Source: an uncultured Clostridia bacterium | Lineage (GTDB): Bacteria; Bacillota; Clostridia; Christensenellales; UBA1242 | DNA length: 64,000 nucleotides | Reading direction: 5' to 3' | NCBI GenBank assembly: GCA_948442695.1 | Contig: CAOJSF010000002.1 | Span: 1 to 64,000 of the forward strand | In this document: positions 45,273 to 56,236 of the stretch, one piece after another | Layout: every line of letters starts with the position of its first letter | Position numbering within the stretch: the stretch's first letter is position 1 | Program-made: the position numbers and the translations under genes | The notes under the pieces: generated by a model | What the model saw: the letters and a program-made list of their open reading frames with translations, nothing else | Database searches by the model: none | Told to the model about the DNA's origin: nothing

Positions 45273-45863
45273 ATGAAAAGATACAATAAAGTTTCAATAG
45301 CAAGTTATAATGGTGCAAAAAAATATAGGTGGGCAATTAAAATGTTTGTTATAGCCATTTGTATGTCTCTGTTTTTTGGTTTTATCAGTCAAACACTTTT
45401 GTCAAGTATGGGAGTCATAATAGCATCAATTTGCATTTGCATCTTTATTTTTTTTAATGTCCTTTTTGATATGCTAGGCATTGCAGTCGCATCCGCCGAT
45501 AGTGAAGTTTTTGAGCGATGGGACAAGGAAGGTGTAAAAGGGGCAACTGTCGGTTTAAATTTATGTAAAAACTCTGAGAAAATGTGTTCTTTTTGTGCTG
45601 ACGTTGTTGGTGATATCTGCAGTACACTTTGTGGAGCAGGTGGAGCCTGTGTTGTTGCAACTATTACATCTTCATCAATAAATAAAAATTTTATAATTTT
45701 TGTTTCAATAATGGTATCAGCAGTTATTGCAGGCGTAACAATATTTTTCAAAGCAATAATGAAAGAAATGGCATTAAAAAAGTCAAATAAAATCATCTTA
45801 AAACTAAGTTTGATACTTGAAAAAACTCTTTATCACGAAAAAAAGGAAAAAAGAAAAAAATAA
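45273..45863 (+). CDS. Membrane protein with a Cys-rich central segment
   Basis: The 196-residue protein has two N-terminal helices (about residues 23-44 and 46-72), a cytoplasmic segment with six Cys (NLCKNSEKMCSFCADVVGD, then ICSTLCGAGGACV), a third helix near residue 120-155 and a Lys-rich tail. It resembles conserved Clostridial membrane proteins that are sometimes labelled CorB-like, but it has no CBS domain and transport is not shown. There is no good ribosome site, so the start is uncertain. Confidence 0.6.
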   Translation: MKRYNKVSIASYNGAKKYRWAIKMFVIAICMSLFFGFISQTLLSSMGVIIASICICIFIFFNVLFDMLGIAVASADSEVFERWDKEGVKGATVGLNLCKNSEKMCSFCADVVGDICSTLCGAGGACVVATITSSSINKNFIIFVSIMVSAVIAGVTIFFKAIMKEMALKKSNKIILKLSLILEKTLYHEKKEKRKK

Positions 45864-45874
45864 TTAAAAAAGTG

Positions 45875-45903
45875 TTGACAATAAAAGCAAAATATGATAT
45901 TAT
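45875..45903 (+). promoter_or_regulatory. Sigma-A promoter of infC-rpmI-rplT
   Basis: TTGACA at 45875-45880 and TATTAT at 45898-45903 are 17 bases apart. Confidence 0.75.
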
Positions 45904-45904
45904 T

Positions 45905-46036
45905 GCTATTGAAAGTAGAAGTTCCACTTCTCACCAGTCGACAAAATCGTCAGATTTGGTTTAAAAACTTAATTTTAATATTAGTTTTTTGGTGGAATTT
46001 TATGCTTCCACCAAATTTTTATTTAAAAGGGGATTA
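45905..46036 (+). ncRNA. L20-type leader of infC-rpmI-rplT
   Basis: A leader of the L20 autoregulation type. A small hairpin AGAAG/CTTCT shows TTCCA in its loop (45917-45931). Further on, TTTGGTGGAA (45988-45997) pairs with TTCCACCAAA (46006-46015), followed by TTTTT, forming an intrinsic terminator just before the infC ribosome site. The upstream TTCCAC (45922-45927) could pair with the same GTGGAA and prevent termination. L20 binding is expected from the family, not shown here. Confidence 0.75.
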
Positions 46037-46041
46037 AAACT

Positions 46042-46557
46042 ATTTTTAAGGAATTATTGATAAACGAACAAATCTCAGCAAATCAAGTTCGTTTAATAGG
46101 TGAAAATGGAGAACAACTCGGTATAGTATCAAGGGCAGAAGCCTTAGCAAAGGCAGAAGAATCAAATCTTGATTTAGTGCTTATGTCAGGCGGAACTGTG
46201 CCTCCTGTTTGCAAGATTTTAGATTATGGCAAATTTAAGTATGACGCACTTAAAAAAGACAAAGAAATCAAAAAGGCACAAAAAATCATCGAGACAAAGG
46301 AAGTTCGACTTTCTATGACAATTGATGAGCATGATATTGCATACAGAGTTTCAAGCACAACAAAATTTCTTCAGGAAGGAAACAAAGTCAAAGTATCTCT
46401 TAGAATGAAGGGGCGTGAACAAGCCTATGTCAAAAAAGCAATTGAAATTGTAAAAGACTTTTGCGATAGATTAAGTGAAGTTGGCACAACTGAAAAAGCA
46501 CCAGAACTTCTAGGACGAAATGTATTTGTGATTATATCCCCAAAAAAGACTAAATAA
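46042..46557 (+). CDS. infC: Translation initiation factor IF-3
   Basis: IF-3 prevents subunit joining and checks the start codon. The frame reads IFKELLINEQISANQVRLI, matching the family N-terminus only if it begins with ATT at 46042, which lies 10 bases after AAGGGG. A TTG at 46057 would cut off five conserved residues and lacks a site. infC commonly uses ATT as an autoregulated rare start. The body has PPVCKILDYGKFKYD and VKVSLRMKGREQAY. The length is about 171 residues. Confidence 0.93.
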   Translation: MFKELLINEQISANQVRLIGENGEQLGIVSRAEALAKAEESNLDLVLMSGGTVPPVCKILDYGKFKYDALKKDKEIKKAQKIIETKEVRLSMTIDEHDIAYRVSSTTKFLQEGNKVKVSLRMKGREQAYVKKAIEIVKDFCDRLSEVGTTEKAPELLGRNVFVIISPKKTK

Positions 46558-46569
46558 AGGAGAAGAATT

Positions 46570-46764
46570 ATGCCAAAACAAAAAACACATAGTGGATGTA
46601 AAAAGCGTTTCCGTTTGACAGCAAGCGGACAGGTTAAATTTGCTAGACCTGGAAAAGGACACTTCCTTACTAAAAAATCAAAAGCAAATAAAAGAAAACT
46701 TAGAAAGGGCTCTTACATTTCTGGAAAGAATGTAGCAAACATCAAGTCCCTTTTGGCTAAATAG
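46570..46764 (+). CDS. rpmI: 50S ribosomal protein L35
   Basis: A 64-residue basic ribosomal protein. [20 protein letters not shown] and [19 protein letters not shown] are typical. An AAAGGAGAAG site precedes the ATG, 12 bases after infC. Confidence 0.97.
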   Translation: MPKQKTHSGCKKRFRLTASGQVKFARPGKGHFLTKKSKANKRKLRKGSYISGKNVANIKSLLAK

Positions 46765-46772
46765 GAGGCAAC

Positions 46773-47114
46773 ATGAGAATAAAAAGATCAGTAAACGCAC
46801 TCAAAAAGCGTCGTTCAATTTTAAAAAGTGCGAAAGGTTATAGAGGAGCAAAATCAAAACTTTACAGAACTGCAAGAGAACAGGTGATGAAGAGCGGACA
46901 ATATGCTTACATCGGCCGTAAATTGAAGAAAAGAAACTTCAGAGCACTTTGGATTACAAGAATCAATGCAGGATGCAGACAGAACGGAATTTCTTATTCA
47001 AAATTCATTGCTGGACTTAAGAGCAAGGGAATTGAACTCAATAGAAAAGTTCTCGCTGATATGGCTGTAAGAGAGCCAGAAGCATTTTCTGCACTTGTAG
47101 GACAAGTAAAATAA
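46773..47114 (+). CDS. rplT: 50S ribosomal protein L20
   Basis: Early assembly protein of the large subunit and likely repressor of its own operon. It carries the usual [20 protein letters not shown] and [20 protein letters not shown] segments. At 113 residues it is slightly shorter than the usual 117. It ends in a TAATG overlap with the methyltransferase gene. Confidence 0.97.
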   Translation: MRIKRSVNALKKRRSILKSAKGYRGAKSKLYRTAREQVMKSGQYAYIGRKLKKRNFRALWITRINAGCRQNGISYSKFIAGLKSKGIELNRKVLADMAVREPEAFSALVGQVK

Positions 47115-47845
47115 TGCAAAAAGCAAGCAATAATTTTATAAAATTACTAAAAAAGCAAAAACGAGAAAATAGTTGTTTGCTTTTTTTAGATAATATCAAA
47201 ATAATAAAAGATGCTATTTCTAGTGGTCTTAAATGTAAATATATTTTGACAATTCAAGATAAATTTGATTTATTTGATGAAAGTTTATGTCCTATATATA
47301 AAGTAGATAATTCAACAATAGAATCTTTATCAGACAGCAAAACACCACAGGGTGTAGTATGTGTGACAGAATACATACCACATATAGTAGAAAAACCTAA
47401 AACTAATTTTTTAGTTTTGGATGGTCTTCAAGACCCTGGTAATGTGGGAAGCCTGATTAGGACTGCCTATGCTTGTGGTTTTGAATATGTTTATCTTTTA
47501 TCCAGTGTCAAGCCAACAAACTCAAAACTGATTAGAAGCAGTGTTGGGGCAATTTTTAAAAGTAAAGTTATATCAATATCTCAGCAAGACTTTATTGAAA
47601 AAGCAAAAGAATGGAAACTAAATTTAATTGCGACCGACATGGATGGTGAAAATATTTTTAATTTTAAAACTGATAAACAAATAGGTATTATTATAGGCAA
47701 TGAAGGACAGGGTATATCTGATGAAATGGCTAATTTATCATATAAAACTGTCAAAATTCCGATGAGAGAAGGACTAGAAAGTCTAAACGCTTCTGTATCT
47801 GGCTCAATCATTATGTATCAAATAAACAAAGATAAAATAAACTAG
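47114..47845 (+). CDS. SpoU/TrmH-family RNA methyltransferase
   Basis: 2'-O-methyltransferase of the SPOUT class, probably acting on 23S rRNA. An N-terminal L30e-like substrate domain (about residues 1-90) with TPQGVVCVTE leads to the knotted domain, whose motifs are DGLQDPGNVGSLIRTAYA, IGIIIGNEGQGIS and LNASVSGSIIMYQ. The length is 243 residues. It is coupled to rplT by a 1-base TAATG overlap, a common association in Bacillota. Confidence 0.9.
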   Translation: MQKASNNFIKLLKKQKRENSCLLFLDNIKIIKDAISSGLKCKYILTIQDKFDLFDESLCPIYKVDNSTIESLSDSKTPQGVVCVTEYIPHIVEKPKTNFLVLDGLQDPGNVGSLIRTAYACGFEYVYLLSSVKPTNSKLIRSSVGAIFKSKVISISQQDFIEKAKEWKLNLIATDMDGENIFNFKTDKQIGIIIGNEGQGISDEMANLSYKTVKIPMREGLESLNASVSGSIIMYQINKDKIN

Positions 47846-47892
47846 TTTTAGAAGATATATAAAAATAAAACTTTTAAACTTAATTTTATAAT

Positions 47893-47933
47893 AAAAAATG
47901 TCAATTTATCTATCAATTTTTTTGACATTTTTT
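47893..47933 (+). terminator. Terminator after the infC operon
   Basis: AAAAAATGTCAA pairs with TTGACATTTTTT across an AT-rich loop. Confidence 0.8.
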
Positions 47934-48013
47934 ATTTAATATGATAAAATAATTTGAGTAAAAATAATAAAAGTTGTAAATATAAAAACTTTTTATACTA
48001 AAAGGAGATTAAT

Positions 48014-48748
48014 ATGTCAGGACATTCAAAATGGCACAACATACAAGCAAGAAAGGGCAAAAGTGATGCTCAAAGAGGTAAAATTTTCACAAAAATAGGC
48101 AGAGAAATTGCCGTTGTTGTTAAACAAGGAGGCTCTGACCCTCAATCAAACCCAAAACTCCGTGATGTTATTGCCAAAGCAAAACAAAACAATATGCCAA
48201 ACGATTCTATTGAGCGTAGTATCAAAAAGGCATCAGGTGAACTTAGTGGCGTCAACTATGAAAGTTGCACTTATGAAGGTTATGGCACTGGCGGTTCTGC
48301 TGTCATTGTAGAATGCTTGACAGACAACAAAAACAGAACAGCAGGCGATGTTAGACACGCTTTTGACAAATTTGGTGGTTCCTTAGGGGCAACTGGTTGC
48401 GTAAGTTATCTTTTCCAAAGAAAGGGAATTGTTGAAGTTGAAAAAACTGACAGCATTGATAGTGATGAGTTTATGATGAGTGCACTTGAATTTGGCGCAA
48501 TTGATATCGTTGAATATGATGATTCTTTTGAAGTAATAACTGAAGCAAACAATCACTCAAATGTAAGTGAAGAACTTACAAAAGCAGGTTTTACAGTATT
48601 AAATGCTGAAACAACTCTTGTTCCTGACAACTTTGTCACTTTAGAAAATGATAAACTTGTCAAATTTAATAGAATGATAGAAATGCTTGAAGATTTGGAT
48701 GATGTTCAAGAAGTATATCATAATGTAAATCTTCCTGAAGAAGAATAA
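48014..48748 (+). CDS. yebC: YebC/PmpR-family protein (translation or transcription regulator)
   Basis: The start [19 protein letters not shown] and the [17 protein letters not shown] and [19 protein letters not shown] segments define the family. YebC homologues are reported to bind DNA or to act on ribosomes at polyproline stretches. The length is 244 residues, and AAAGGAG precedes the ATG. In many Bacillota it sits close to ruvC, as here with one gene between. Confidence 0.95.
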   Translation: MSGHSKWHNIQARKGKSDAQRGKIFTKIGREIAVVVKQGGSDPQSNPKLRDVIAKAKQNNMPNDSIERSIKKASGELSGVNYESCTYEGYGTGGSAVIVECLTDNKNRTAGDVRHAFDKFGGSLGATGCVSYLFQRKGIVEVEKTDSIDSDEFMMSALEFGAIDIVEYDDSFEVITEANNHSNVSEELTKAGFTVLNAETTLVPDNFVTLENDKLVKFNRMIEMLEDLDDVQEVYHNVNLPEEE

Positions 48749-48758
48749 CATTTTAGTA

Positions 48759-48787
48759 TTGCTTTTTGCGATTCATTGTGTTATACT
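48759..48787 (+). promoter_or_regulatory. Promoter for the orphan gene at 48807
   Basis: TTGCTT at 48759-48764 and TATACT at 48782-48787 have a 17-base spacer. Confidence 0.6.
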
Positions 48788-48806
48788 AACTATATAGGAG
48801 GTTTCC

Positions 48807-49397
48807 ATGGCTAGAAGATATCCAAAATTTTGGAATTATCAAAACTGGGAAGAAAAGAAAGAGGAAGAAAGACGTCAAAGTTATTTAGATAGACAAGAAC
48901 TTCAAAGAAAGGAAAAAGAAGAGCAAAATAAGGAATTGCCAGAAAACAATCAAGAAGTTAAACATGAAAAAGAAAAATTTGAACTTAATAATGTTGCTGA
49001 TAAAAACCAACAACATTCTAATGAAGAAACAATACATCAAATAGATTATTTTGACATTTTTCCTGATGGAATTATTAAAACTGAAAAAAATTGTAATCTA
49101 GGAAGAAAATCTTCATTAAAAAAGATTTCCGAATATTTATTGAAAGAAAATGAAATTATAAATTCTGCTTTCCCAGTGCCAGCAGAGACATTTAAAGATA
49201 AATCTCTTGATGATGTAATTTCATATCTTGAATTAATGTGTGCTGGCGAAGAAAAATTCCGTGTAAACGTGGTTGTCGAATTTGAAGGGCACAAATTATA
49301 TTCACTTTTAGATGATAGAGATTCTTGCTATAGAAAAGTTTATGGACTTGATTATAAACAATATCTTGAAAATTTAGAAGATGAAAGAGAAATGTAA
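48807..49397 (+). CDS. Protein of unknown function with a charged coiled N-terminus
   Basis: I do not recognise this 196-residue protein. After MARRYPKFWNYQNWEEKK comes a highly charged, Glu/Lys/Gln-rich segment to about residue 75 that is likely helical or disordered. A folded part follows, with IDYFDIFPDGIIKTEKN and a C-terminal domain containing KFRVNVVVEFEGHKLYSLLD. A good AGGAGG ribosome site and its own promoter and terminator support a real gene. Confidence 0.7.
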   Translation: MARRYPKFWNYQNWEEKKEEERRQSYLDRQELQRKEKEEQNKELPENNQEVKHEKEKFELNNVADKNQQHSNEETIHQIDYFDIFPDGIIKTEKNCNLGRKSSLKKISEYLLKENEIINSAFPVPAETFKDKSLDDVISYLELMCAGEEKFRVNVVVEFEGHKLYSLLDDRDSCYRKVYGLDYKQYLENLEDEREM

Positions 49398-49447
49398 AAG
49401 TACATTTAACATTTTAAGATTTTTTGTAAATTTAATTAAAATATAAA

Positions 49448-49474
49448 GAAAGCATAATTAATTATGCTTTTTTT
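49448..49474 (+). terminator. Terminator after the 48807 gene
   Basis: AAAGCATAATT pairs with AATTATGCTTTTTTT with almost no loop. The remainder of the gap to ruvC is AT-rich, apart from the ruvC promoter. Confidence 0.82.
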
Positions 49475-49598
49475 CAAGTATAAAAAACAATTGAATTTGA
49501 TTTTTCTCATCTTTCACTAATTCCAAAAAAGAGGATTTATTCAATGTTATTAACACTTCTTTAAAGACACTAAATTTTCTTTATATTTCAATTAGATA

Positions 49599-49626
49599 TT
49601 GATTGACTTAAAAAGACAAATATAGT
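49599..49626 (+). promoter_or_regulatory. Promoter of ruvC-ruvA-ruvB-queA-tgt
   Basis: TTGATT at 49599-49604 and TATAGT at 49621-49626 are 16 bases apart. There is no obvious LexA-type box. Confidence 0.55.
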
Positions 49627-49637
49627 AAAATTTAAAT

Positions 49638-50126
49638 ATGATTATTTTAGGAATAGACCCAGGTTATGCAATTATCGGATATGGAATAATTGATACAAGC
49701 AAAAGCGATATGGTAGTAGATTATGGTGCAATCACAACACCAAAAGAGGATACAATGCCAGTAAGACTTGAAGCGATAGACTCAAGTTTAAAATATTTGT
49801 TTGAAAAATATAAAATCGATGTAGTTGCAATAGAAGAGTTATTTTATTTTAAAAACCAAAAAACTGTTATTCAGGTGGCTCAAGCAAGAGGAGTCATTGT
49901 TCTTGCTTGTCAAAAATATTGTGGGAATATTTATGAATACACACCACTTCAAATAAAGCAGGCTCTTACTGGCAATGGAAGGGCAGAAAAAGCACAAATC
50001 CAGTATATGGTCAAAGCAATTTTAGGACTAAGTTCAGTGCCAAAACCAGATGATACAGCCGATGCTTTGGCAGTCGCAATATGCCATAGTCAAACAAGCC
50101 CAGTGCTGAACAATAATAGGGCATAA
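49638..50126 (+). CDS. ruvC: Holliday junction resolvase RuvC
   Basis: RNase H-fold nuclease cutting four-way junctions. The catalytic acids are visible in ILGIDPGYAIIGYG (Asp7), VVAIEELFYFKN and PDDTADALAVAICH. The length is 162 residues. It starts within about 12 bases of the -10 box and has no clear Shine-Dalgarno, so the message may be nearly leaderless. It starts the ruvCAB-queA-tgt operon. Confidence 0.95.
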   Translation: MIILGIDPGYAIIGYGIIDTSKSDMVVDYGAITTPKEDTMPVRLEAIDSSLKYLFEKYKIDVVAIEELFYFKNQKTVIQVAQARGVIVLACQKYCGNIYEYTPLQIKQALTGNGRAEKAQIQYMVKAILGLSSVPKPDDTADALAVAICHSQTSPVLNNNRA

Positions 50127-50172
50127 TAAACGCATTTATATTTGCAAATTTTGTCGAAAACAAGGAGATATC

Positions 50173-50766
50173 ATGATTTCATTTTTAATAGGCACAATAG
50201 AAGAAAAAAGAGAAAATATATTAGTGCTCAATGTAGGAGGTGTTGGTTTTGAACTTTGCGTTTCAAACAACACTTTATCAAGCCTTCCTTTAGAAGGAAA
50301 TAATATAAAAATTTTTACATACATGGCTGTCAGAGAAGATGATATTAGCCTTTATGGTTTTTCGACTCAAGAAGAGAAAGAATTGTTCTTTAAACTCATT
50401 ACTGTCAGTGGAATCGGCCCTAAAATGGCTATATCAATTTTATCAGGTATGCCACTAAGTGACCTTACAATTGCAATTATAAAAGGTGATGACAAACTGC
50501 TTTCAAAAATTAAGGGTTTAGGAAAAAAGACTGCTGAAAGACTTTGCTTAGAACTTAAGGACAAACTAAGTCCTTTATCTTCAAATATGGTTTCAAATGA
50601 AGAATCTTTTGACTTCGATGAAGATGCTGTTCAAATGGCTACAGACACATTAATCAGTCTAGGAATCAACAAAAATGATGCATATATGTTGGCACGCTCA
50701 TATTCAGCAAACAATGCAACTGCAGAAGAAATTATTTCCAAAGCATTAAGGGGGTATAAAGGTTAA
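50173..50766 (+). CDS. ruvA: Holliday junction branch migration protein RuvA
   Basis: Junction-binding tetramer. Domain I has [20 protein letters not shown]. Domain II contains helix-hairpin-helix motifs [13 protein letters not shown] [14 protein letters not shown] and [19 protein letters not shown]. The C-terminal RuvB-binding domain ends [14 protein letters not shown]. The length is 197 residues. The gene ends in a TAATG overlap with ruvB. Confidence 0.96.
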   Translation: MISFLIGTIEEKRENILVLNVGGVGFELCVSNNTLSSLPLEGNNIKIFTYMAVREDDISLYGFSTQEEKELFFKLITVSGIGPKMAISILSGMPLSDLTIAIIKGDDKLLSKIKGLGKKTAERLCLELKDKLSPLSSNMVSNEESFDFDEDAVQMATDTLISLGINKNDAYMLARSYSANNATAEEIISKALRGYKG

Positions 50767-51776
50767 TGGAAGAAAGTGATAGATTTATTACAAGCACAAA
50801 AAATCTTACTGATGCTGAAATAGAAAATTCATTAAGACCTACATCTTTTGATGAGTATATAGGTCAAAACAAATCTAAAGAGGCATTAAAAATTTATATT
50901 CAAGCCGCCAAATCAAGAAAGGAAAGTCTTGATCATGTTTTGTTATATGGTCCTCCAGGCCTGGGAAAAACAACTCTTTCTCATATTATTGCAAATGAAC
51001 TCGGCTCTCAATTTAAGGTGACATCTGGTCCTGCAATAGAGCACGCAGCAGACCTTGCAGCCATACTTACAAATCTTAACCAAAATGATGTCCTTTTTAT
51101 TGACGAAATCCACAGATTAAATAAGACAGTAGAGGAAATTCTTTATCCAGCAATGGAAGATTTTGCACTTGATTTCATTGTAGGAAAAGGACCTTCTGCA
51201 AGAAATATGCGTTTAAAAATAAAACCTTTTACTTTAATAGGCGCAACCACAAGGGCTGGTATGCTTACAAATCCTCTTCGTGATAGATTTGGTGTAATTT
51301 GTAGACTGGAACTTTACGGAACTGATGAGTTGAAAGTCATTATAGAACGTTCAGCGAAAATTTTAGGGGTAAAGATTGATGATGATGCTTGCATCGAAAT
51401 AGCAAAGCGCTCAAGAGGAACTCCTCGAATTGCAAACCGCTTGCTAAAAAGGGTAAGAGACTACGCTCAAGTCATCGGAGAGGGTCATGTCACAAAAAAT
51501 ATTGCAATAAAAACTCTCCAAATAATGGAAATTGATGATTTAGGCCTCGACACTATTGATAGAAAAATAATGCTTACAATAATAAATAAATTTAAAGGTG
51601 GACCTGTTGGACTTGACACCTTATCTGCTACTATCAGCGAAGATTCAACAACTATTGAGGATGTATATGAGCCTTATCTTCTTCAATTAGGCTTTATTTC
51701 CAGAACCCCACGAGGTAGAATAGCACTTGAGTCTGCCTATAAACATTTTGGCCTTACTATGCCAACTAAGGAGTAA
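50766..51776 (+). CDS. ruvB: Holliday junction branch migration ATPase RuvB
   Basis: AAA+ motor for branch migration. N-terminal [19 protein letters not shown], Walker [12 protein letters not shown], Walker [12 protein letters not shown], sensor GATTRAGML and arginine-finger region [14 protein letters not shown] are all present. The C-terminal winged helix has [13 protein letters not shown]. The length is 336 residues. Confidence 0.97.
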   Translation: MEESDRFITSTKNLTDAEIENSLRPTSFDEYIGQNKSKEALKIYIQAAKSRKESLDHVLLYGPPGLGKTTLSHIIANELGSQFKVTSGPAIEHAADLAAILTNLNQNDVLFIDEIHRLNKTVEEILYPAMEDFALDFIVGKGPSARNMRLKIKPFTLIGATTRAGMLTNPLRDRFGVICRLELYGTDELKVIIERSAKILGVKIDDDACIEIAKRSRGTPRIANRLLKRVRDYAQVIGEGHVTKNIAIKTLQIMEIDDLGLDTIDRKIMLTIINKFKGGPVGLDTLSATISEDSTTIEDVYEPYLLQLGFISRTPRGRIALESAYKHFGLTMPTKE

Positions 51777-51788
51777 AAAGGAGTTAAA

Positions 51789-52952
51789 ATGCGATTAAAT
51801 CAAAATGAAGAAGAAAAGAATTCAATTTTGAACAATACAAATAAATGTGCAGATTTAGTTTATAATAAAACTAAACAAAAGAAAGATAATAGTTTATTCG
51901 TAAGTGATGAAAACGGAAATAATAAAAACCTATTATTAAAAAGCAGTTACTATTATAATTTACCTGAAGAACTCATTGCTCAAACTCCTGTCGAACCTAG
52001 AGATAGTTCTCGACTTTTAGTATTTGATAGAAAAAATGGAGATATAAAACACAAAATATTCAGAGATATAATTGATTTTCTCAAACAAGGTGATGTTTTG
52101 GTATTAAACAATACTCGAGTTTTGCCTGCTAGATTATTTGGATATAAAGATACAGGGGCAAAAATTGAATGCTTGTTGCAAAAAAGAATCAATCTTACCG
52201 ACTGGGAAATAATAGCAAAGCCTGCAAAAAGACTCTCAGAAGGTATTAAAATCACTTTCAGTGAAAATCTTTCAGCAAAAATACTTGAAAAAGGTGAGTA
52301 TGGTAGTTTTAAAATTAGATTTAATTTTAATGGAGTCTTTGAGCAAAGATTAAGCGAAGTAGGGCAAGTCCCACTGCCACCATATATTCACAACAAACTT
52401 AATAACAAAGAACGATATCAAACTGTCTATTCAAAAGTGGAAGGCTCTTCTGCTGCACCTACCGCTGGGTTGCATTTTACACCAGAATTACTTGAAAAAA
52501 TCAAAGCGAAGGGTGTCGAAGTTGTTGAAGTTTTACTTCATGTGGGATTAGGGACTTTTAGACCTGTTAAAGAAGATAATATTCTTGATCATGAAATGCA
52601 CAGCGAATATATCGAAATGAACGAAGAAAATGCTTTAAAAATAAATACTGCAAAGAAAGAAAAAAGGCGTATAATTGCTGTAGGGACCACATCTATAAGA
52701 GTCTTAGAATCTTGTGCTAATGAAAAGGGTGAGGTTGAAACAAAGAAATGTGAAACAAATATCTTTATATATCCTCCATATAAATTTAAAATAGTTGACG
52801 CAGTCATTACAAACTTTCATCTTCCTGAAAGCACTTTGATTATGCTTATCTCAGCGTTTGCAGGTTATGAAAACACAATGAAGATATACAAAACAGCAGT
52901 TTCAGAAAGATATAGATTTTTCTCTTTTGGAGATGCAATGTTGCTATTATAA
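51789..52952 (+). CDS. queA: S-adenosylmethionine:tRNA ribosyltransferase-isomerase, with N-terminal extension
   Basis: Makes epoxyqueuosine at tRNA position 34. The usual QueA start corresponds to about residue 53 (YYYNLPEELIAQTPVEPRDS). The first 50 residues are a polar Asn/Lys-rich extension translated from an ATG with AAAAAGGAG, and no internal start with a ribosome site exists. Core motifs VLVLNNTRVLPARLFG, PTAGLHFT and VGTTSIRVLESC follow. It is 387 residues instead of about 340. tgt, the preceding step in queuosine synthesis, is directly downstream. Confidence 0.94.
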   Translation: MRLNQNEEEKNSILNNTNKCADLVYNKTKQKKDNSLFVSDENGNNKNLLLKSSYYYNLPEELIAQTPVEPRDSSRLLVFDRKNGDIKHKIFRDIIDFLKQGDVLVLNNTRVLPARLFGYKDTGAKIECLLQKRINLTDWEIIAKPAKRLSEGIKITFSENLSAKILEKGEYGSFKIRFNFNGVFEQRLSEVGQVPLPPYIHNKLNNKERYQTVYSKVEGSSAAPTAGLHFTPELLEKIKAKGVEVVEVLLHVGLGTFRPVKEDNILDHEMHSEYIEMNEENALKINTAKKEKRRIIAVGTTSIRVLESCANEKGEVETKKCETNIFIYPPYKFKIVDAVITNFHLPESTLIMLISAFAGYENTMKIYKTAVSERYRFFSFGDAMLLL

Positions 52953-53025
52953 TCGCAAATATACAACATAAAGTATTTTGTATGTCATACATGATACAAT
53001 ATGTAGTTTGCATTAATAAATTTAA

Positions 53026-54219
<1,194 letters not shown>

Positions 54220-54374
54220 ATCGTTTTATATTATAATTAATAAAAAATCTATTTTTAAACAGACTTTATTATTGAATAATATAATAAGATTAATTTTAAA
54301 TTAAAAATTGTTCAATGATTTTTTCCATATAATCAAATTATAATTTCTTCTTACCAAATCAAATATAAAAATAA

Positions 54375-54420
54375 AAATAAAGTCAAAAATTTAATGTTCA
54401 AATTATTTGACTTTATTTTA
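54375..54420 (+). terminator. Terminator after tgt
   Basis: AAATAAAGTCAAA pairs with TTTGACTTTATTTTA across a 19-base AT loop. The rest of the 256-base gap to rny is AT-rich. Confidence 0.7.
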
Positions 54421-54475
54421 TTATTATACTATAATTTAAATTGATAGAATTTGTCTATCTAAAAAAGGGGAAAAT

Positions 54476-56065
54476 ATGAGCAGTTTAAGCATATTATGCA
54501 ATGCTGCTGTAACCGCCGGAGTTGTTAGCGGAATAATTGCACTCATAGTAGGTGCAGTTGTTGGAATTTTAGTTTACAATCTACTAGCAAGTAAAAAAAT
54601 AGGTAAAAGTAAATCTAATGCTGTAAAAATAATTGAAGAGGCGTATGCAGAAGCAAAGAGCATAAAAAAAGAATCTCTTTTAGAGGCCAAAGAAGAGGCT
54701 CAAAAAATTAGAGATGAAGCAAATACAGAGGCCAAAGAGAGAAGAGGAGAAATCCAAAAACAAGAGGAGAGGCTTGACCAAAGAGAGGAATATCTTACTA
54801 AAAAAGAGACCACTTTGGACAATAAAAGTCAGCAGTTAGAGACTGAAAAGTCTGCACTCGAAAACGAAAAATCTGTTTTGGCAGAAAAAATTAAAGAACA
54901 AGATGAAATAAAATCTCAAATGACTGAAAAACTTGAAAAAATTTCTGGCTTGTCTAAAAAAGAAGCAAAAGACATATTAATTGAAAGTATTTCAGAAGAA
55001 GCGAAAAAAGATGCTGGAATTCTTGTTAAACAAATTGAAGATAATGCTCGAGAAAAAGCAGAAGATATTGCAAAAAATATCGTTGTTGGAGCAATTCAAA
55101 AATGTGCAACAGATTTATCTTCAGAATTTACAGTTACTTCAGTGGCTCTTCCAAATGATGATATGAAAGGAAGAATAATCGGACGCGAAGGCAGAAACAT
55201 TCGAGCCATTGAAAGCGTCACAGGTGTTGAACTTATAGTTGATGATACTCCTGAAACAATTACCATCTCAAGTTTTGACCCTGTAAGGCGAGAAATCGCA
55301 AGAATGAGTCTTGAAAAATTGATAGTAGATGGCAGAATTCATCCTACAAGAATTGAAGAAATAGTTGAAAAAGCATCAAAGGATGTTGAAAAAATTATTA
55401 AAGAAGCAGGCGAAAACGCTTGCAATCAAGTTGGAATTTTCAACTTAAATCCAGAACTTGTTAAGATTTTAGGACGTTTAAAATATAGGACAAGTTATGG
55501 TCAAAATTGTCTTACTCATAGTATTGAGACTTCTATTATCGCTGGACTTTTGGCAACAGAACTGGGTGCAAATGTCCTTGTCGCAAAAAGAGGTGGACTA
55601 TTACATGACATAGGTAAAGCACTTGACCATGAAATTGACGGAACTCATGTTTCAATAGGTATAGATCTTGCCAAAAAATATAAAGAATCTGAAGAGGTAA
55701 TTCATTGTATTCATGCCCATCATGGAGATGTTCCTTACAATTCCATTGAAGCAATTCTTGTTCAAGTTGCAGATGCTATCTCTAGTTCAAGACCTGGAGC
55801 AAGAAGAGAAAGTCTTGAGAATTATATAAAGCGTTTACAACAATTAGAAGAAATTTGCAATGGTTTTAATGGTGTTGAAAAATCATACGCTATTCAAGCA
55901 GGAAGGGAAGTCAGAATAATTGTAAAACCTGACCAAATAAATGACAATAATGCATTGTTCCTTGCCAAAGATATCTCTAAAAAGATAGAGCAAGAAATGC
56001 AATATCCAGGACAAATAAAAGTTGTTGTGATTCGTGAAAAACGCTTTACCGAAACTGCAAAATAA
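54476..56065 (+). CDS. rny: Ribonuclease Y
   Basis: Membrane-anchored endoribonuclease of the mRNA degradation machinery. An N-terminal helix (about residues 12-36) is followed by a coiled coil rich in Glu/Lys (about 40-200), a KH domain with [20 protein letters not shown] and an HD domain with [14 protein letters not shown] and IHAHHGDVP. The length is 529 residues, near the family norm. It follows AAAAGGGG. Confidence 0.96.
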   Translation: MSSLSILCNAAVTAGVVSGIIALIVGAVVGILVYNLLASKKIGKSKSNAVKIIEEAYAEAKSIKKESLLEAKEEAQKIRDEANTEAKERRGEIQKQEERLDQREEYLTKKETTLDNKSQQLETEKSALENEKSVLAEKIKEQDEIKSQMTEKLEKISGLSKKEAKDILIESISEEAKKDAGILVKQIEDNAREKAEDIAKNIVVGAIQKCATDLSSEFTVTSVALPNDDMKGRIIGREGRNIRAIESVTGVELIVDDTPETITISSFDPVRREIARMSLEKLIVDGRIHPTRIEEIVEKASKDVEKIIKEAGENACNQVGIFNLNPELVKILGRLKYRTSYGQNCLTHSIETSIIAGLLATELGANVLVAKRGGLLHDIGKALDHEIDGTHVSIGIDLAKKYKESEEVIHCIHAHHGDVPYNSIEAILVQVADAISSSRPGARRESLENYIKRLQQLEEICNGFNGVEKSYAIQAGREVRIIVKPDQINDNNALFLAKDISKKIEQEMQYPGQIKVVVIREKRFTETAK

Positions 56066-56095
56066 TAATTAAATTTTTTAAATGTTTCTATTACA

Positions 56096-56131
56096 AAAAA
56101 AAGACTGATTTAAATTTTCAGTCTTTTTTAT
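56096..56131 (+). terminator. Terminator after rny
   Basis: AAAAAAGACTGA pairs with TCAGTCTTTTTT around a short AT loop. Confidence 0.85.
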
Positions 56132-56236
56132 AAATATAATTAGAAATTAGAGGAAAATTAAATAGTAAATTCATACATTCTTTTACATTTTTTAATTTTA
56201 AAGAATAATTTTAATAAACAATTAATATTATACAAT

